From: JAGNNV01 sp031412915
GTDB taxonomy: Bacteria > Acidobacteriota > Vicinamibacteria > Fen-336 > JAGNNV01
NCBI GenBank assembly: GCA_031412915.1
Contig: JANODX010000034.1
Location: 12,740 to 76,739 of the forward strand
Length of the DNA stretch: 64,000 bases
Direction: 5' to 3'
The notes below the pieces were generated by a model. That model was not told where the DNA came from. It made no database searches and saw only the letters and a program-made list of their open reading frames with translations. Below are positions 1 through 8,117 of this stretch, piece by piece. Numbering within the stretch: position 1 is the stretch's first letter; each line of letters starts with the position of its first letter. A program made the translations under genes and the position numbers.

Positions 1-876
1 TACCCCGTGCGCGTGTTCAAGCCGGGCGGCCTCGAGGCGCTCCTCGATTCGATTCGGGATTTTGCACCCTCCGTGGTGATCAACGACCTGCCCCTGGTCG
101 AGGAGACCTATTTGCGTTCTCTGGCCCACCTGGGCGCTCTCACCGTCAATCTGGTCGACACCCTCGAAGACCTCGAACGGGTTTCGCAGGACGCCCAATT
201 CGTCATCTCCGTGATGAACGAAGACCGGGAAACGCCCGAGGGCTTCTACGGAGGACCGGCCTTCGCCATCCTGCGACGGCACTTTCAAGGCCGGGAGCGA
301 GCTTTCCGGGAGAAGCCGGCCCGAATTCTGCTCACCTTCGGCGGGGCCGATCCTCAGTCCCTGACCCTGAAGGTGGCGAAGGCGCTCGCGCCCTTGACCA
401 AGGACGTGGAAGTCGTCTCCGTCGCCGGTCCCGCCTTTCCCCACACTCTGGTCTTCGAGGCCTTACAGCGAACTTCGGGCTGCCACCTCCCCTTGGTCCG
501 AGGGGTGGACGTCCAGATCGCCGACCTGATGCTCGATGCGGATCTGGTTCTGTGTTCCGGGGGCATGTCCGTGTACGAGATCGCCGCCCTGGGCACGCCC
601 GGCGTGGTCCTCGCTCAAAACGCCCGGGAAGATCGCCGCATGCGAGAATTCTCGCGTTTTGGAACCATCGAATACCTCGGTCTCGGCGTGGATGTGGACG
701 AGTCGGCCATTCTCGGAACGGTCAGGCGGATCCTGACCGACCCGGGAAGGCGGCGGGCCATGAGCGCCAAGGGCCGGAGCCTGGTGGACGGTTTCGGGGC
801 GGCGCGCGCCGCCGAGATCGTGCTGGAGCAGGCCCAGGCGGATTCGAACGGGAAAGCCCCGAAAGCAGCGTTCTAA
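1..876 (+). CDS. PseG-like UDP-sugar hydrolase / GT28-type protein, 5-prime truncated by window edge
   Basis: The reading frame is open from base 1, so the start lies outside the window; 291 residues are visible. The protein resembles PseG (UDP-2,4-diacetamido-2,4,6-trideoxy-L-altropyranose hydrolase) and the C-terminal half of GT-B glycosyltransferases such as MurG. Visible signs are a glycine-rich FGGADPQS loop near the middle and a nucleotide-sugar binding segment CSGGMSVYEIAALGTP about 100 residues before the end. It is followed after 13 bp by a sugar-nucleotide epimerase and then a flippase, which points to synthesis of a modified sugar for a surface glycan (pseudaminic- or legionaminic-acid-like, or other). 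The family call is from motifs only; the exact substrate cannot be read from the sequence. Confidence 0.7.
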   Translation, partial: YPVRVFKPGGLEALLDSIRDFAPSVVINDLPLVEETYLRSLAHLGALTVNLVDTLEDLERVSQDAQFVISVMNEDRETPEGFYGGPAFAILRRHFQGRERAFREKPARILLTFGGADPQSLTLKVAKALAPLTKDVEVVSVAGPAFPHTLVFEALQRTSGCHLPLVRGVDVQIADLMLDADLVLCSGGMSVYEIAALGTPGVVLAQNAREDRRMREFSRFGTIEYLGLGVDVDESAILGTVRRILTDPGRRRAMSAKGRSLVDGFGAARAAEIVLEQAQADSNGKAPKAAF

Positions 877-889
877 AGGAAGGAAAGCA

Positions 890-1867
890 ATGAAGGTCTT
901 CATCACGGGCGGCGCCGGTTTCATCGGAGGGCACCTCTCGGAGACGTTTCTGGACGCCGGGCACGATGTCGAAATCCTGGACGACCTGTCGACGGGATCG
1001 ATCGAGAACATCGAACACCTGAAGAGCCGCAAGGGCTTTTCGTACGTCATCGATACGGTCATGAACGAAGGGGTGACCGCCGAGTTGATCGACCGCGCCG
1101 ACGTGGTGGTCCACCTGGCCGCCGCGGTGGGAGTGAAGCTCATCGTCGAAAGCCCGGTGCGGACGATCGAGACCAACGTGCACGCCACCGAAATCGTGCT
1201 CGCCCACGCCAACAAGAAGCGCAAGAAAGTGCTGCTGGCTTCCACCTCGGAGGTCTACGGCAAGAGCACGGATGTGCCTTTCCGCGAAGACGGCGACCTG
1301 GTGATGGGAGCCTCCATCATGGGCCGCTGGAGCTATGCGTGCAGCAAAGCCATCGACGAGTTTCTGGCCCTCGCGTATCACAAGGAGCGGAAACTTCCGG
1401 TGGTGGTCTTCCGACTCTTCAACACCGTCGGCCCGCGCCAGACCGGCCGTTACGGCATGGTCGTTCCGAATTTCGTTCGGCAGGCCCTGTCCGGCAAACC
1501 CATGACGGTTTACGGCGACGGCCTGCAACGGCGGTGCTTCACCGACGTCTCGGATGTGGTGGCGGCACTGCTGAAACTGTCGCTGGCCGACGAGGCGGTG
1601 GGTCAGGTGATCAACATCGGCAACGATGCCCAGGAAATTTCGATCATGGACCTCGCGAAGCTCGTCCGGAAGAAGACCAAGTCCTCGAGCGAAATCGTTC
1701 TCGTGCCCTATGCCCAGGCCTACGAGGAGGGCTTTGAAGACATGCCGCGCCGCGTCCCCGATCTCACCAAGATCAAGAAGCTCATCGGGTACGAACCCAA
1801 GATCGGTCTGGACGGAACCCTCGACGGGATCATCGAGCACTTCATGACCGACCAGGGACGCGTCTGA
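890..1867 (+). CDS. NAD-dependent sugar epimerase/dehydratase (extended SDR)
   Basis: A 325-residue extended short-chain dehydrogenase acting on nucleotide sugars. The NAD-binding GGAGFIG motif is at residues 7-13, the catalytic serine lies in STSEVYG (around 120), and the Tyr-x3-Lys pair is in YACSK (around 146-150). A purine-rich AAGGAAGG ribosome site lies just upstream of the ATG. Length and motifs fit UDP-glucose 4-epimerase, UDP-glucuronate decarboxylase or dTDP-sugar epimerase subgroups, which cannot be separated by eye. It sits between a PseG-like gene and a polysaccharide flippase whose likely start overlaps this stop codon, so the three genes probably form one operon for surface-glycan assembly in the cytoplasm and inner membrane. 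Confidence 0.85.
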   Translation: MKVFITGGAGFIGGHLSETFLDAGHDVEILDDLSTGSIENIEHLKSRKGFSYVIDTVMNEGVTAELIDRADVVVHLAAAVGVKLIVESPVRTIETNVHATEIVLAHANKKRKKVLLASTSEVYGKSTDVPFREDGDLVMGASIMGRWSYACSKAIDEFLALAYHKERKLPVVVFRLFNTVGPRQTGRYGMVVPNFVRQALSGKPMTVYGDGLQRRCFTDVSDVVAALLKLSLADEAVGQVINIGNDAQEISIMDLAKLVRKKTKSSSEIVLVPYAQAYEEGFEDMPRRVPDLTKIKKLIGYEPKIGLDGTLDGIIEHFMTDQGRV

Positions 1868-3306
1868 GCGAAGAACCCGTCCCGACCCTGAAGCGGCTCG
1901 CGAACCTTTCGCTCGCCTACGGGACGGCGGACGTCCTGGCCCAGGGGATAAATTTCCTCCTGGTCCCCGTGTACCTGGCGTTTCTCACGCCGGAGAACTA
2001 CGGTGCTTTGGCCCTTCTGCTCCTGCTGTCGACGTTCCTCAAGATCGTCTTCCGCCTGGGTCTGGACGCGGGCTTCATCAGGATCTTCTACGACCTGCGG
2101 GAAGACCAGCGGTCGCGATTCGCGGGCACGGTGTCGATCTTCTCGGCGGGCTTTGCTCTTTCGGCCTTCGCCCTGGTCTGGATCTTCTCCGCGGAAGTCT
2201 CGAGGGCCCTGTTCGAAAACACGGAGGGCGTCTTGTGGGTTCGACTGGTGGCCGCGGATCTGCTCGCGTCGTCATTTGTGTTCGTGCCCTTCGCCCTGCT
2301 GCGCATCGAGGGCCTGGCCTCCGTCTTCTCCACCTACTCCCTGGTTCGTCACGCCGCGAACACGGTTCTGAAGGTGATTCTGGTGGTCATGGGTCTCGGC
2401 GTCACCGGCGCCCTGATTTCAGACCTTCTCGGAAGCGCCCTTCTCGCCCTTCTTCTTTTCACCGAATTGAAGAAGCGGGCAACCCTGGCCTTCGATTGGG
2501 CTCCCCTTCGCGAGGCCTTGCGCTTCGGCCTGCCCAAGGTGCCGCATGGAGTTCTGGTCCAGACCCTCAATCTCGCCGATCGTCGAATCCTGGGATCCTT
2601 CGTGAGCCTGGCCGAAGTGGGCGTCTATCAGGTGGGCAACACTTTTGCGGCGGCCATGAAGTTCCCGCTCTCCGCCTTCGAGCCGGCCTGGCAACCCTTC
2701 GTCTTCGAAAACGCCAGGAAAGAAGGCGGGGCCCGCGAGATCGCTCTCGTGGCCACTCGCATGTCGATTCTCTTCGTCACCGCCGCCCTCGGACTGGCGT
2801 TGGTCCTTCCGGACGTGCTCCGCCTGGTGAGTCGCAATGAGACGTATCACGCCGGCGCCTCCGTGGTGCCGGTTCTGGTGCTGGCCTATCTGTTCCAGGG
2901 TTTCTTCCTGCTCTCCTCGGTGGGAATCACGATTGCCAAGGAGGCTCGCTACTACCCGATGATCACCGCGGCCGCCGCCGCGCTGAACATCGCGCTCAAC
3001 CTCTGGCTGATTCCCCATTACGGAATTCTGGCCTCCGCCTGGGCCACGGTGGCCGGATATGCGCTGATGGCGTTCATGGGCGCCACCATTTCGAAGAAGT
3101 TGTACCCGATTCCCGTTCAGTGGCCGCGGATCGTGGCGGCCCTCGCCGCCGGGGTGGCCTGCTTTTTCCTGGGGACACTGTTCGACAACCACCTGGTGGG
3201 AGCTCTCACTCGAGTGGGCCTCGCTCTGGCCTTCACCGCCTTCGCCTGGAACGCCATTCTCGACGAGACGGATCGGGGCGAACTCAGGAAAATCGTGGGG
3301 CGCTAG
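1864..3306 (+). CDS. Polysaccharide/lipid-linked sugar flippase (MATE/MurJ-Wzx-like)
   Basis: An inner-membrane protein with about 12-14 hydrophobic segments, of the oligosaccharidyl-lipid flippase (RfbX/Wzx) family. The first conventional start codon in frame is a GTG at 1969, but this would delete the first transmembrane segment: the codons from about 1890 upstream of it still read as a typical flippase N-terminus (LKRLANLSLAYG, then LVPVYLAFLTPENYG). In this frame the only upstream start-like codon before the epimerase coding region is CTG at 1864, which overlaps the epimerase stop as CTGA, the same overlap geometry used elsewhere in the window. I therefore place the start at 1864, giving 480 residues; the start is uncertain but the gene is not. 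Role: flipping the lipid-linked product of the upstream sugar genes. Confidence 0.8.
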   Translation: MSEEPVPTLKRLANLSLAYGTADVLAQGINFLLVPVYLAFLTPENYGALALLLLLSTFLKIVFRLGLDAGFIRIFYDLREDQRSRFAGTVSIFSAGFALSAFALVWIFSAEVSRALFENTEGVLWVRLVAADLLASSFVFVPFALLRIEGLASVFSTYSLVRHAANTVLKVILVVMGLGVTGALISDLLGSALLALLLFTELKKRATLAFDWAPLREALRFGLPKVPHGVLVQTLNLADRRILGSFVSLAEVGVYQVGNTFAAAMKFPLSAFEPAWQPFVFENARKEGGAREIALVATRMSILFVTAALGLALVLPDVLRLVSRNETYHAGASVVPVLVLAYLFQGFFLLSSVGITIAKEARYYPMITAAAAALNIALNLWLIPHYGILASAWATVAGYALMAFMGATISKKLYPIPVQWPRIVAALAAGVACFFLGTLFDNHLVGALTRVGLALAFTAFAWNAILDETDRGELRKIVGR

Positions 3307-3372
3307 ATCCTCCGGCCTCGATGTCGAAGTCCACCTGGGGATTCTAGCGAGCGGTCTAAGATCCGACCTCCG

Positions 3373-5538
3373 GTGTCCACCTTCTCGAAGCCCCGCGTTC
3401 TCATCGTCGACGACGACCCGATTTTTCGGAGACTGCTCGAACATCACTACGCCGCCGCCGCCTGGGAGACGGTGTCGGCCGCCGGGGTCGCCGACGGACT
3501 CGCCGCTTACGAGAAGGGTCCCTTCGATCTGGTGGTCGTGGACTATCTCCTGCCCGACGGCAATGGACAGGACTTCGTTCAGGGCGTTCGCGAGACCGAT
3601 CTCGACGTCCCTATTCTGGTGGTTTCGGGAGCCTTCGACATCGACGCTCTCACCGGCTTCGTCCGCGAGGCCATCGATGACGTGCTGGCCAAGCCCATCG
3701 ATTTCTTCAGACTCGCCGAGGCCACTCTTCGTTTGTCTCGCCTCGGACGCGAGCGGCGGCGAATGAGGCAACGGGCCGTGACCCTGCTGGAAGTCTCCAA
3801 AGATCTGAAAGTGGGCGGAGACTCGAAGGAGCTGCTGACACGTTTCGCGCGCGCGGTCTCCGAGGTCACGCCCTTTCGAAAGTCGGCGATCTTCATCACC
3901 GAAGGCGACGGTCGATTCGCCGTCCGCGCCGCGGTTCACGGAACCGGAGATCTTCCCGACCGTGTGCCCGCGAGCGAACTCGTTCGTGCTTTCGATCGAG
4001 GTTTCAAACTCGATCTCACTTCCTTTGTTCCCGGCCCGCTCATCGCGGGTCAACAGGCTTCTCCAAGGCCCGCCTACTCGGAGGCGCGGGCCCGAAGGCA
4101 CGCACCGGAGCCCGGGGACCACGGCCTGGTGGAGATCCGCTCGCCCCATCGGCTCTGGGGCTACATCCTCTTCGAGGACCCGGACGATCATCAAAGGCCC
4201 TCGGAAGACAGCATGCGCCTGCTGTCTCTCTTGTCCGGGTATGTCGCGACCGTCCTCGAGAACCGCGACTCCTACGATGCGGAAGCCCGTCTTCGATCGA
4301 GACTGGAGATGGTTCGCGATGTCGTTCACCTCGCCTTGCAGCGCGCCGATCTGGGAGCGGCCCGGTCCGTCATGACCGCGGCCGCGGTCACCCGCGCGGG
4401 CTACGCCTTTTCCGCCTTCCTGGAGAGGAACCGCGAGGGGCTCTGGTCGATCGAAGCTCCCTGCCCCTCGCTGCAGGGAGCCAGGGCCCCCGCCCTCATG
4501 CACGATGTCCTTGAAGTGCAGATGGCGGAGGCCCATCCGGGCGAGGCTCTCCATCTTCCCCGGCAGAGCTTCATCCTCGGACACGCGCCCCGGTTTTCCT
4601 GCGCCATTCCCGTCTTCTCCGGCTCGGAATTCAGGGGCTATTTCGTAATCGAGGACGACGGCCGCGGGGCGATCGAAGACGCGGACGAGGCCGCCTTCCT
4701 CACCCTCTGCGATCAAATGGGCCTTCTCATCCGCAGGCTCGACTACGAGCAGGAACTCGCCCGAAAGAACGCCGAGGTCGAAACGTCCTACGCCAAGCTG
4801 CAGGCTATCCACGCGGAAAACGTCCGCATGCAGGAGGTTTTGAGACGCTATGTCCCGCCCTCCACCTGGGACAAGATCGACAAGGGGGGCGCGGGAGGGT
4901 TGGAGGGAATCGAAGAGGTGGTCAATCGAGCGGTCATGTTCGTGGATATCTGCGGCTTCACCCATGCCTCCGAGGTGCTCAAGCCCCCGCAGATCGTGGC
5001 CATGCTCAATTCGTACTTCACCGTGGTGGCCTCCATTTGTTACCAGCACGGAGGAGAGATCGTCAAGTACATTGGCGACGGGATCATGGGGTTCTTTCCG
5101 GACGGCCCGGCCGCGGTGGCCGCGGTGTCGGACATCCTCGACGCCCGGGGCAAGATCGCGGGCCAGCTCCGGCTGAGCGATGTGGACCCGATCGAGATTC
5201 GTCTCGGAGTGGCCTGGGGTCCCACCATTGTGACTTCGGTGGGACCGTTCTATCAGCAGGATCGAACCCTCCTCGGCGACACCGTCAACACCGCCTCCAG
5301 ACTCGAGCATCGGGCCCTCCCGGGCTCGGCCCTGCTGGACCGCGGCCTCATCGGCGACCGGAATCCCGAATCCCTGGGACTCAAATCAGTGGGAATCCTG
5401 AATCTTCGGGGAAAGAGAAAACCGGTCATGGTTTTGACCTTCGAAGGCGACGCCGACCGCTACACCGTCGCCGCCACCGGCGAAATCACCACGGTCCTGA
5501 GCGCCGACGATGACCTCGATCCCGACCGTCTCGGGTAG
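3373..5538 (+). CDS. Response regulator-GAF-GAF-class III adenylate cyclase
   Basis: A 721-residue cytoplasmic signalling protein starting at GTG 3373. Residues 8-125 are a receiver domain: acidic pocket D13-D15, phospho-acceptor D57, conserved K107. Two GAF-like regions follow (about 145-305 and 320-470), then a short coiled coil (about 475-510) and a class III nucleotide cyclase domain (about 520-690). The cyclase has both metal aspartates (D525 in VDICGF, D569 in YIGDG), the adenine-specifying pair K565 and D636, and the transition-state residues N639 and R643, so it should be an active adenylate cyclase. No histidine kinase is adjacent, so it is an orphan regulator that would couple phosphorylation and possibly GAF ligand binding to cAMP. 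It stands alone, with convergent genes downstream. Confidence 0.88.
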   Translation: MSTFSKPRVLIVDDDPIFRRLLEHHYAAAAWETVSAAGVADGLAAYEKGPFDLVVVDYLLPDGNGQDFVQGVRETDLDVPILVVSGAFDIDALTGFVREAIDDVLAKPIDFFRLAEATLRLSRLGRERRRMRQRAVTLLEVSKDLKVGGDSKELLTRFARAVSEVTPFRKSAIFITEGDGRFAVRAAVHGTGDLPDRVPASELVRAFDRGFKLDLTSFVPGPLIAGQQASPRPAYSEARARRHAPEPGDHGLVEIRSPHRLWGYILFEDPDDHQRPSEDSMRLLSLLSGYVATVLENRDSYDAEARLRSRLEMVRDVVHLALQRADLGAARSVMTAAAVTRAGYAFSAFLERNREGLWSIEAPCPSLQGARAPALMHDVLEVQMAEAHPGEALHLPRQSFILGHAPRFSCAIPVFSGSEFRGYFVIEDDGRGAIEDADEAAFLTLCDQMGLLIRRLDYEQELARKNAEVETSYAKLQAIHAENVRMQEVLRRYVPPSTWDKIDKGGAGGLEGIEEVVNRAVMFVDICGFTHASEVLKPPQIVAMLNSYFTVVASICYQHGGEIVKYIGDGIMGFFPDGPAAVAAVSDILDARGKIAGQLRLSDVDPIEIRLGVAWGPTIVTSVGPFYQQDRTLLGDTVNTASRLEHRALPGSALLDRGLIGDRNPESLGLKSVGILNLRGKRKPVMVLTFEGDADRYTVAATGEITTVLSADDDLDPDRLG

Positions 5539-5555
5539 GCGGGCGAAACGCGCGG

Positions 5556-5574
5556 TCCCGGGCGTGCTCCGGGA
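5556..5574. terminator. Short GC-rich hairpin between convergent genes
   Basis: A six-base inverted repeat, TCCCGG at 5556-5561 and CCGGGA at 5569-5574 with a seven-base loop, lies between the converging cyclase and peroxiredoxin-like genes. No T-run follows on either strand, so this is only a possible bidirectional terminator or transcript end. Confidence 0.25.
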
Positions 5575-5583
5575 GATCAAAGG

Positions 5584-6105
5584 CTACGGCCGCAGCGCCT
5601 TCTGAACGGCATCCTTCAGCGATTCGAGGTTTGGGTGGTCTCCCGCGAACCGGCTCGCGAACGTGTAGGGTTTCGATCCGTCAGGCATCATCAGAACAAC
5701 ACCCCCGAGCTGGAAGGTATCACCCTGGACGCCCGCCTGGGCGAATCCCTCCTGCCTGGCCTCGGCTCCCCGTTTGAACATCTTCGGGGACAGGAAGGAC
5801 AGAAGCGGTCGCTTGAAACCGAGAGCCCGGTAGATCAGCCGCTTCTCGTCGACATAGACCGGCAGTTCGATCTTCGTCTCATCGACGAAAGCCTTTGCGT
5901 AGCGGAGACTGGAGTGACCGATGACCACCGGCTCGACCCCGAGCTTCCGGAACGCTTCCCGTTCGCGATGCACCTGCACCGCCTGCTCGCGGCAGAAGAT
6001 TCAGCCAAAGTGACGAACAAAGATGAAAAGTGCAGGCTTCTTCTTCACGATGTCCGCGAGCGACCTGTCCTTGCCCTCGAGATCCTTCACGAGAAGATCG
6101 GCCAT
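5584..6105 (-). CDS. Probable selenoprotein: SelU/PRXL2-type peroxiredoxin-like protein with in-frame UGA (Sec35)
   Basis: Read from ATG at 6105 through a UGA codon (6001-6003) to the TAG at 5584-5586, the frame gives a 173-residue thioredoxin-fold protein of the AhpC/TSA antioxidant (PF13911, PRXL2/SelU) type. The UGA falls exactly in the redox motif: FVRHFG-U35-IFC38-REQ, where relatives carry CxxC, giving UxxC. Protein-like sequence of the right family runs on both sides of the UGA in the same frame, so neither a frameshift nor a late start explains it. Automated callers would start at GTG 5979 and lose the active site. A bacterial-type SECIS-like hairpin lies just after the UGA (5964-5991). 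The ATG is 3 bp from the stop of the upstream aldehyde dehydrogenase gene (same strand), so they are likely co-transcribed. Expected role: cytoplasmic thiol/peroxide redox enzyme. A sequencing error turning TGC/TGT into TGA is the main alternative. selA/selB/selC are not in this window. Confidence 0.8.
5964..5991 (-). promoter_or_regulatory. Candidate bacterial SECIS element downstream of the UGA codon
   Basis: On the mRNA, starting 9 nt after the UGA, CGCGA pairs with UCGCG and, inside it, GCA pairs with UGC, giving eight base pairs with one bulged A and an 11-nt apical loop that begins GG. The loop starts 17 nt after the UGA. Published bacterial SECIS consensus places a small apical loop about 16-37 nt downstream of UGA with a G among its first two bases, and this hairpin fits. 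A competing fold (CUGC-CGC against GCG-GU-GCAG) exists with a loop nearer the UGA. Folding was done by eye. Confidence 0.55.
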
Positions 6106-6108
6106 GGC

Positions 6109-7671
6109 CTACACGCCCCCCTGCTTGAGGATTCGATCGATCACCGGACGCGAGCCTTCGAGGGCGCTGCGCTGCATATAGAAGGCCAGGCCGCGTTCCC
6201 CTCCAAGCTCCTCGCCGTTGCCGGCGCGGCCGGGACCGCCGTGAATGAGTTGGGGCAGGACCGTACCCGGCCCGGGCGAGAGTTCCGCGATCTTTGCGCT
6301 GCCCAGGAAGACCCGGCCGTGGAAGGGTGCAAGGCCCAGCGTCGCTTCGGAGATGAAAGGGACGTCCTCCGCATAGATCGACGAAACCAGACCGCCGGCG
6401 CCGCGCGAAACCAGCTCTACCGCCTGCGCCGCCGATCCGTCGTAGGGAACGATGGTGGCCGCGGGACCAAAGACTTCGTGAGAATGGACGCTTGGAGCAT
6501 CGGCCCCGGGTTCCACCTCGAGCAGGGTCGGGGAGACGAAGAAACCCTTGTCAGCGGAGGCCCCTTCCGGTTTCAGTCCGGGACGGGAGTGCACGAGCCG
6601 GCCATCCCGAGCCAGAAGGGAAAGCCCTTCGAGGACCACGGTCTTCTGAGCGGACGTGGCCAAAGGCCCCATGCGAACGCCGTCCGTGGCCGGATTTCCA
6701 ACCACCACCACGCCGAGGCGGTCGGCCAGATCGTCGCGGACCCGTTCGCTCACAGGCTCCGGAACCAGGATGCGCCTTATGGCCGTGCATTTCTGACCCG
6801 CCTTCTGGGTCATGTCCCGCAGAACGTCCTTGAGAAAGAAGTCGTAGGTCTCGGAATCCGGTGTCACATCCGGACCGAGAACCGCCGCGTTCAGGGAGTC
6901 CGCTTCGACGTTGATTCGAGTCCCCCGCAGGACCACGCCGGACGTGGCGCGCAGCAAAGCCGCGGTGGAAGCGCCGCCGGTGAAGGCAAGACAGTCCTGT
7001 CCTTCAAGATGTTCGGTGAGATCGTCGGCCTTGCCCATCAGGAGCGAGATCGAGCCTCGGGGCCAGATGTGCGCCTCGACCAGCAGTTCGAAGAGGCGGT
7101 GGGCCACCAGGGCGGAACTCGTCGCGGGCTTCGTGAGCACGGGCATTCCCGCGAGAAGCGCCACCGCTGCCTTCTCCGCCAGACCCCAGGCGGGGAAATT
7201 GAAAGCGTTGACGTGGACGGCAACCCCGTGACGCGTGGTCAGGATGTGCTGGCCCACGAAGCGCGGGGCCCGACCGAGCTGCACGGCCTCTCCGTCCGCA
7301 AGGAGACGCTGGTCGCCCAGGGCTGCTCCCACCTCCCCAAAGGCCTGAAGAGTGACGATTGCGCCGTCGATGTCGAACTTCGCGTCGGACCGGGTATTCC
7401 CGCCATTGGCCATCGACAGAGCGATCAGTTCATCGCGATGCTGCTGCAGAAGGCCGGCCGTCTTTTGAACCAGGTCTCCCCGCTGCTTGAAGGTCAAGGC
7501 GCGCAGCGCGGGGCCCCCGACCGAACGGGCAAAGGCGAGCGCCTCCTTTCGATCCAGGCCTTGGGATGAGGCCCGAGCGAGGACATCCTCGGTCGCGGGG
7601 TTGAGCAGGGTTTCGCCCTCTCCGGCGCCGTCCGCCCAGGAGCCGCACACGTAGCTTCTCAATCTCGTCAT
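6109..7671 (-). CDS. PaaZ/BoxD-type aldehyde dehydrogenase
   Basis: A 520-residue NAD(P)-dependent aldehyde dehydrogenase, resembling the dehydrogenase half of PaaZ and 3,4-dehydroadipyl-CoA semialdehyde dehydrogenase of aerobic aromatic (benzoyl-/phenylacetyl-CoA) degradation. The oxyanion-hole Asn is N158 in AFNFP, the cofactor-loop FTGG is at 230-233, the general base is E256 and the catalytic thiol is C295 in GQKCTAIRR. No MaoC-like hydratase domain follows, so it is the single-domain form. I chose ATG 7671 (MTRLRSYVCG) because this is where family similarity begins; the open frame continues further upstream but reads as the reverse of the RNase H gene. It ends 3 bp before the candidate selenoprotein start. 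No other aromatic-degradation genes are in view, so the substrate is open. Confidence 0.82.
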   Translation of the reverse strand: MTRLRSYVCGSWADGAGEGETLLNPATEDVLARASSQGLDRKEALAFARSVGGPALRALTFKQRGDLVQKTAGLLQQHRDELIALSMANGGNTRSDAKFDIDGAIVTLQAFGEVGAALGDQRLLADGEAVQLGRAPRFVGQHILTTRHGVAVHVNAFNFPAWGLAEKAAVALLAGMPVLTKPATSSALVAHRLFELLVEAHIWPRGSISLLMGKADDLTEHLEGQDCLAFTGGASTAALLRATSGVVLRGTRINVEADSLNAAVLGPDVTPDSETYDFFLKDVLRDMTQKAGQKCTAIRRILVPEPVSERVRDDLADRLGVVVVGNPATDGVRMGPLATSAQKTVVLEGLSLLARDGRLVHSRPGLKPEGASADKGFFVSPTLLEVEPGADAPSVHSHEVFGPAATIVPYDGSAAQAVELVSRGAGGLVSSIYAEDVPFISEATLGLAPFHGRVFLGSAKIAELSPGPGTVLPQLIHGGPGRAGNGEELGGERGLAFYMQRSALEGSRPVIDRILKQGGV

Positions 7672-7676
7672 GTCGT

Positions 7677-8111
7677 TCAATCCCGGAGGTGGGACTCCTG
7701 CAGGTCCATGGCCCGATTCGCAAGCGCGTCGGCCTCCTTGTTCTGCTCGCGGCGGACATGCTTGATATCGGCGGTTTCGAAGCCGCGACGCTGGGTCGAG
7801 GCCTGCCGCCACAGCCTGAGCATGTCGGGATGCTTCACTTTGTAGACGCCGTTCATCTGTTTCACCACCAGTTCCGAGTCCGATCGGATCTCGATCCGCC
7901 GGGCGCCGCGGGCGGAGGCGAGCCTGAACGCGTGAACCAGGGCCTGATACTCGGCAACGTTATTGGTAGCGGTGCCGATGAAGCCAAAGTGCTCCGCCAC
8001 GGTCTGACCCTGACCATCCACGACGTGGACGCCGAAGCCCGACGGCCCGGGGTTTCCCCTCGAACCGCCGTCGATGTGAATCACGAGTTCGGGCGGGTGA
8101 GGGGAACTCAA
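7677..8111 (-). CDS. Ribonuclease H family protein (RNase HI-like)
   Basis: A 144-residue RNase H-fold protein with the full acidic active site D14 (HIDGGSRGNPG), E54 (NVAEYQAL), D78 (SDSELVV) and D128 (EADALAN). The DGGSRGNPG opening and the NxVAEYxAL and HVxREQNxxAD segments are typical of the bacterial/archaeal RNase HI subgroup that lacks the basic protrusion. It would cut the RNA strand of RNA-DNA hybrids. It ends 5 bp upstream of the aldehyde dehydrogenase start and begins 6 bp after the end of the zinc-ribbon protein, so it belongs to the same compact minus-strand run. Confidence 0.88.
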   Translation of the reverse strand: MSSPHPPELVIHIDGGSRGNPGPSGFGVHVVDGQGQTVAEHFGFIGTATNNVAEYQALVHAFRLASARGARRIEIRSDSELVVKQMNGVYKVKHPDMLRLWRQASTQRRGFETADIKHVRREQNKEADALANRAMDLQESHLRD

Positions 8112-8117
8112 GCAGGG

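Noticed and set aside
2419..5310. Very long open frame on the minus strand opposite the flippase and cyclase genes
   Set aside because: Its translation is low-complexity and rich in Gly, His, Arg and Glu with no motif; it is the antisense shadow of GC-rich coding sequence. The same holds for 38474-41161 and 21383-23143 on the minus strand.
5584..5979. GTG 5979 as the true start of the peroxiredoxin-like gene
   Set aside because: It would lack the whole redox motif and N-terminal strand, which are encoded in the same frame just upstream across a UGA.
6109..7671. Phenylacetate or benzoate degradation operon around the aldehyde dehydrogenase
   Set aside because: Neighbours are RNase H and a redox protein; no CoA ligase, epoxidase or thiolase is present, so a pathway claim is unsupported.
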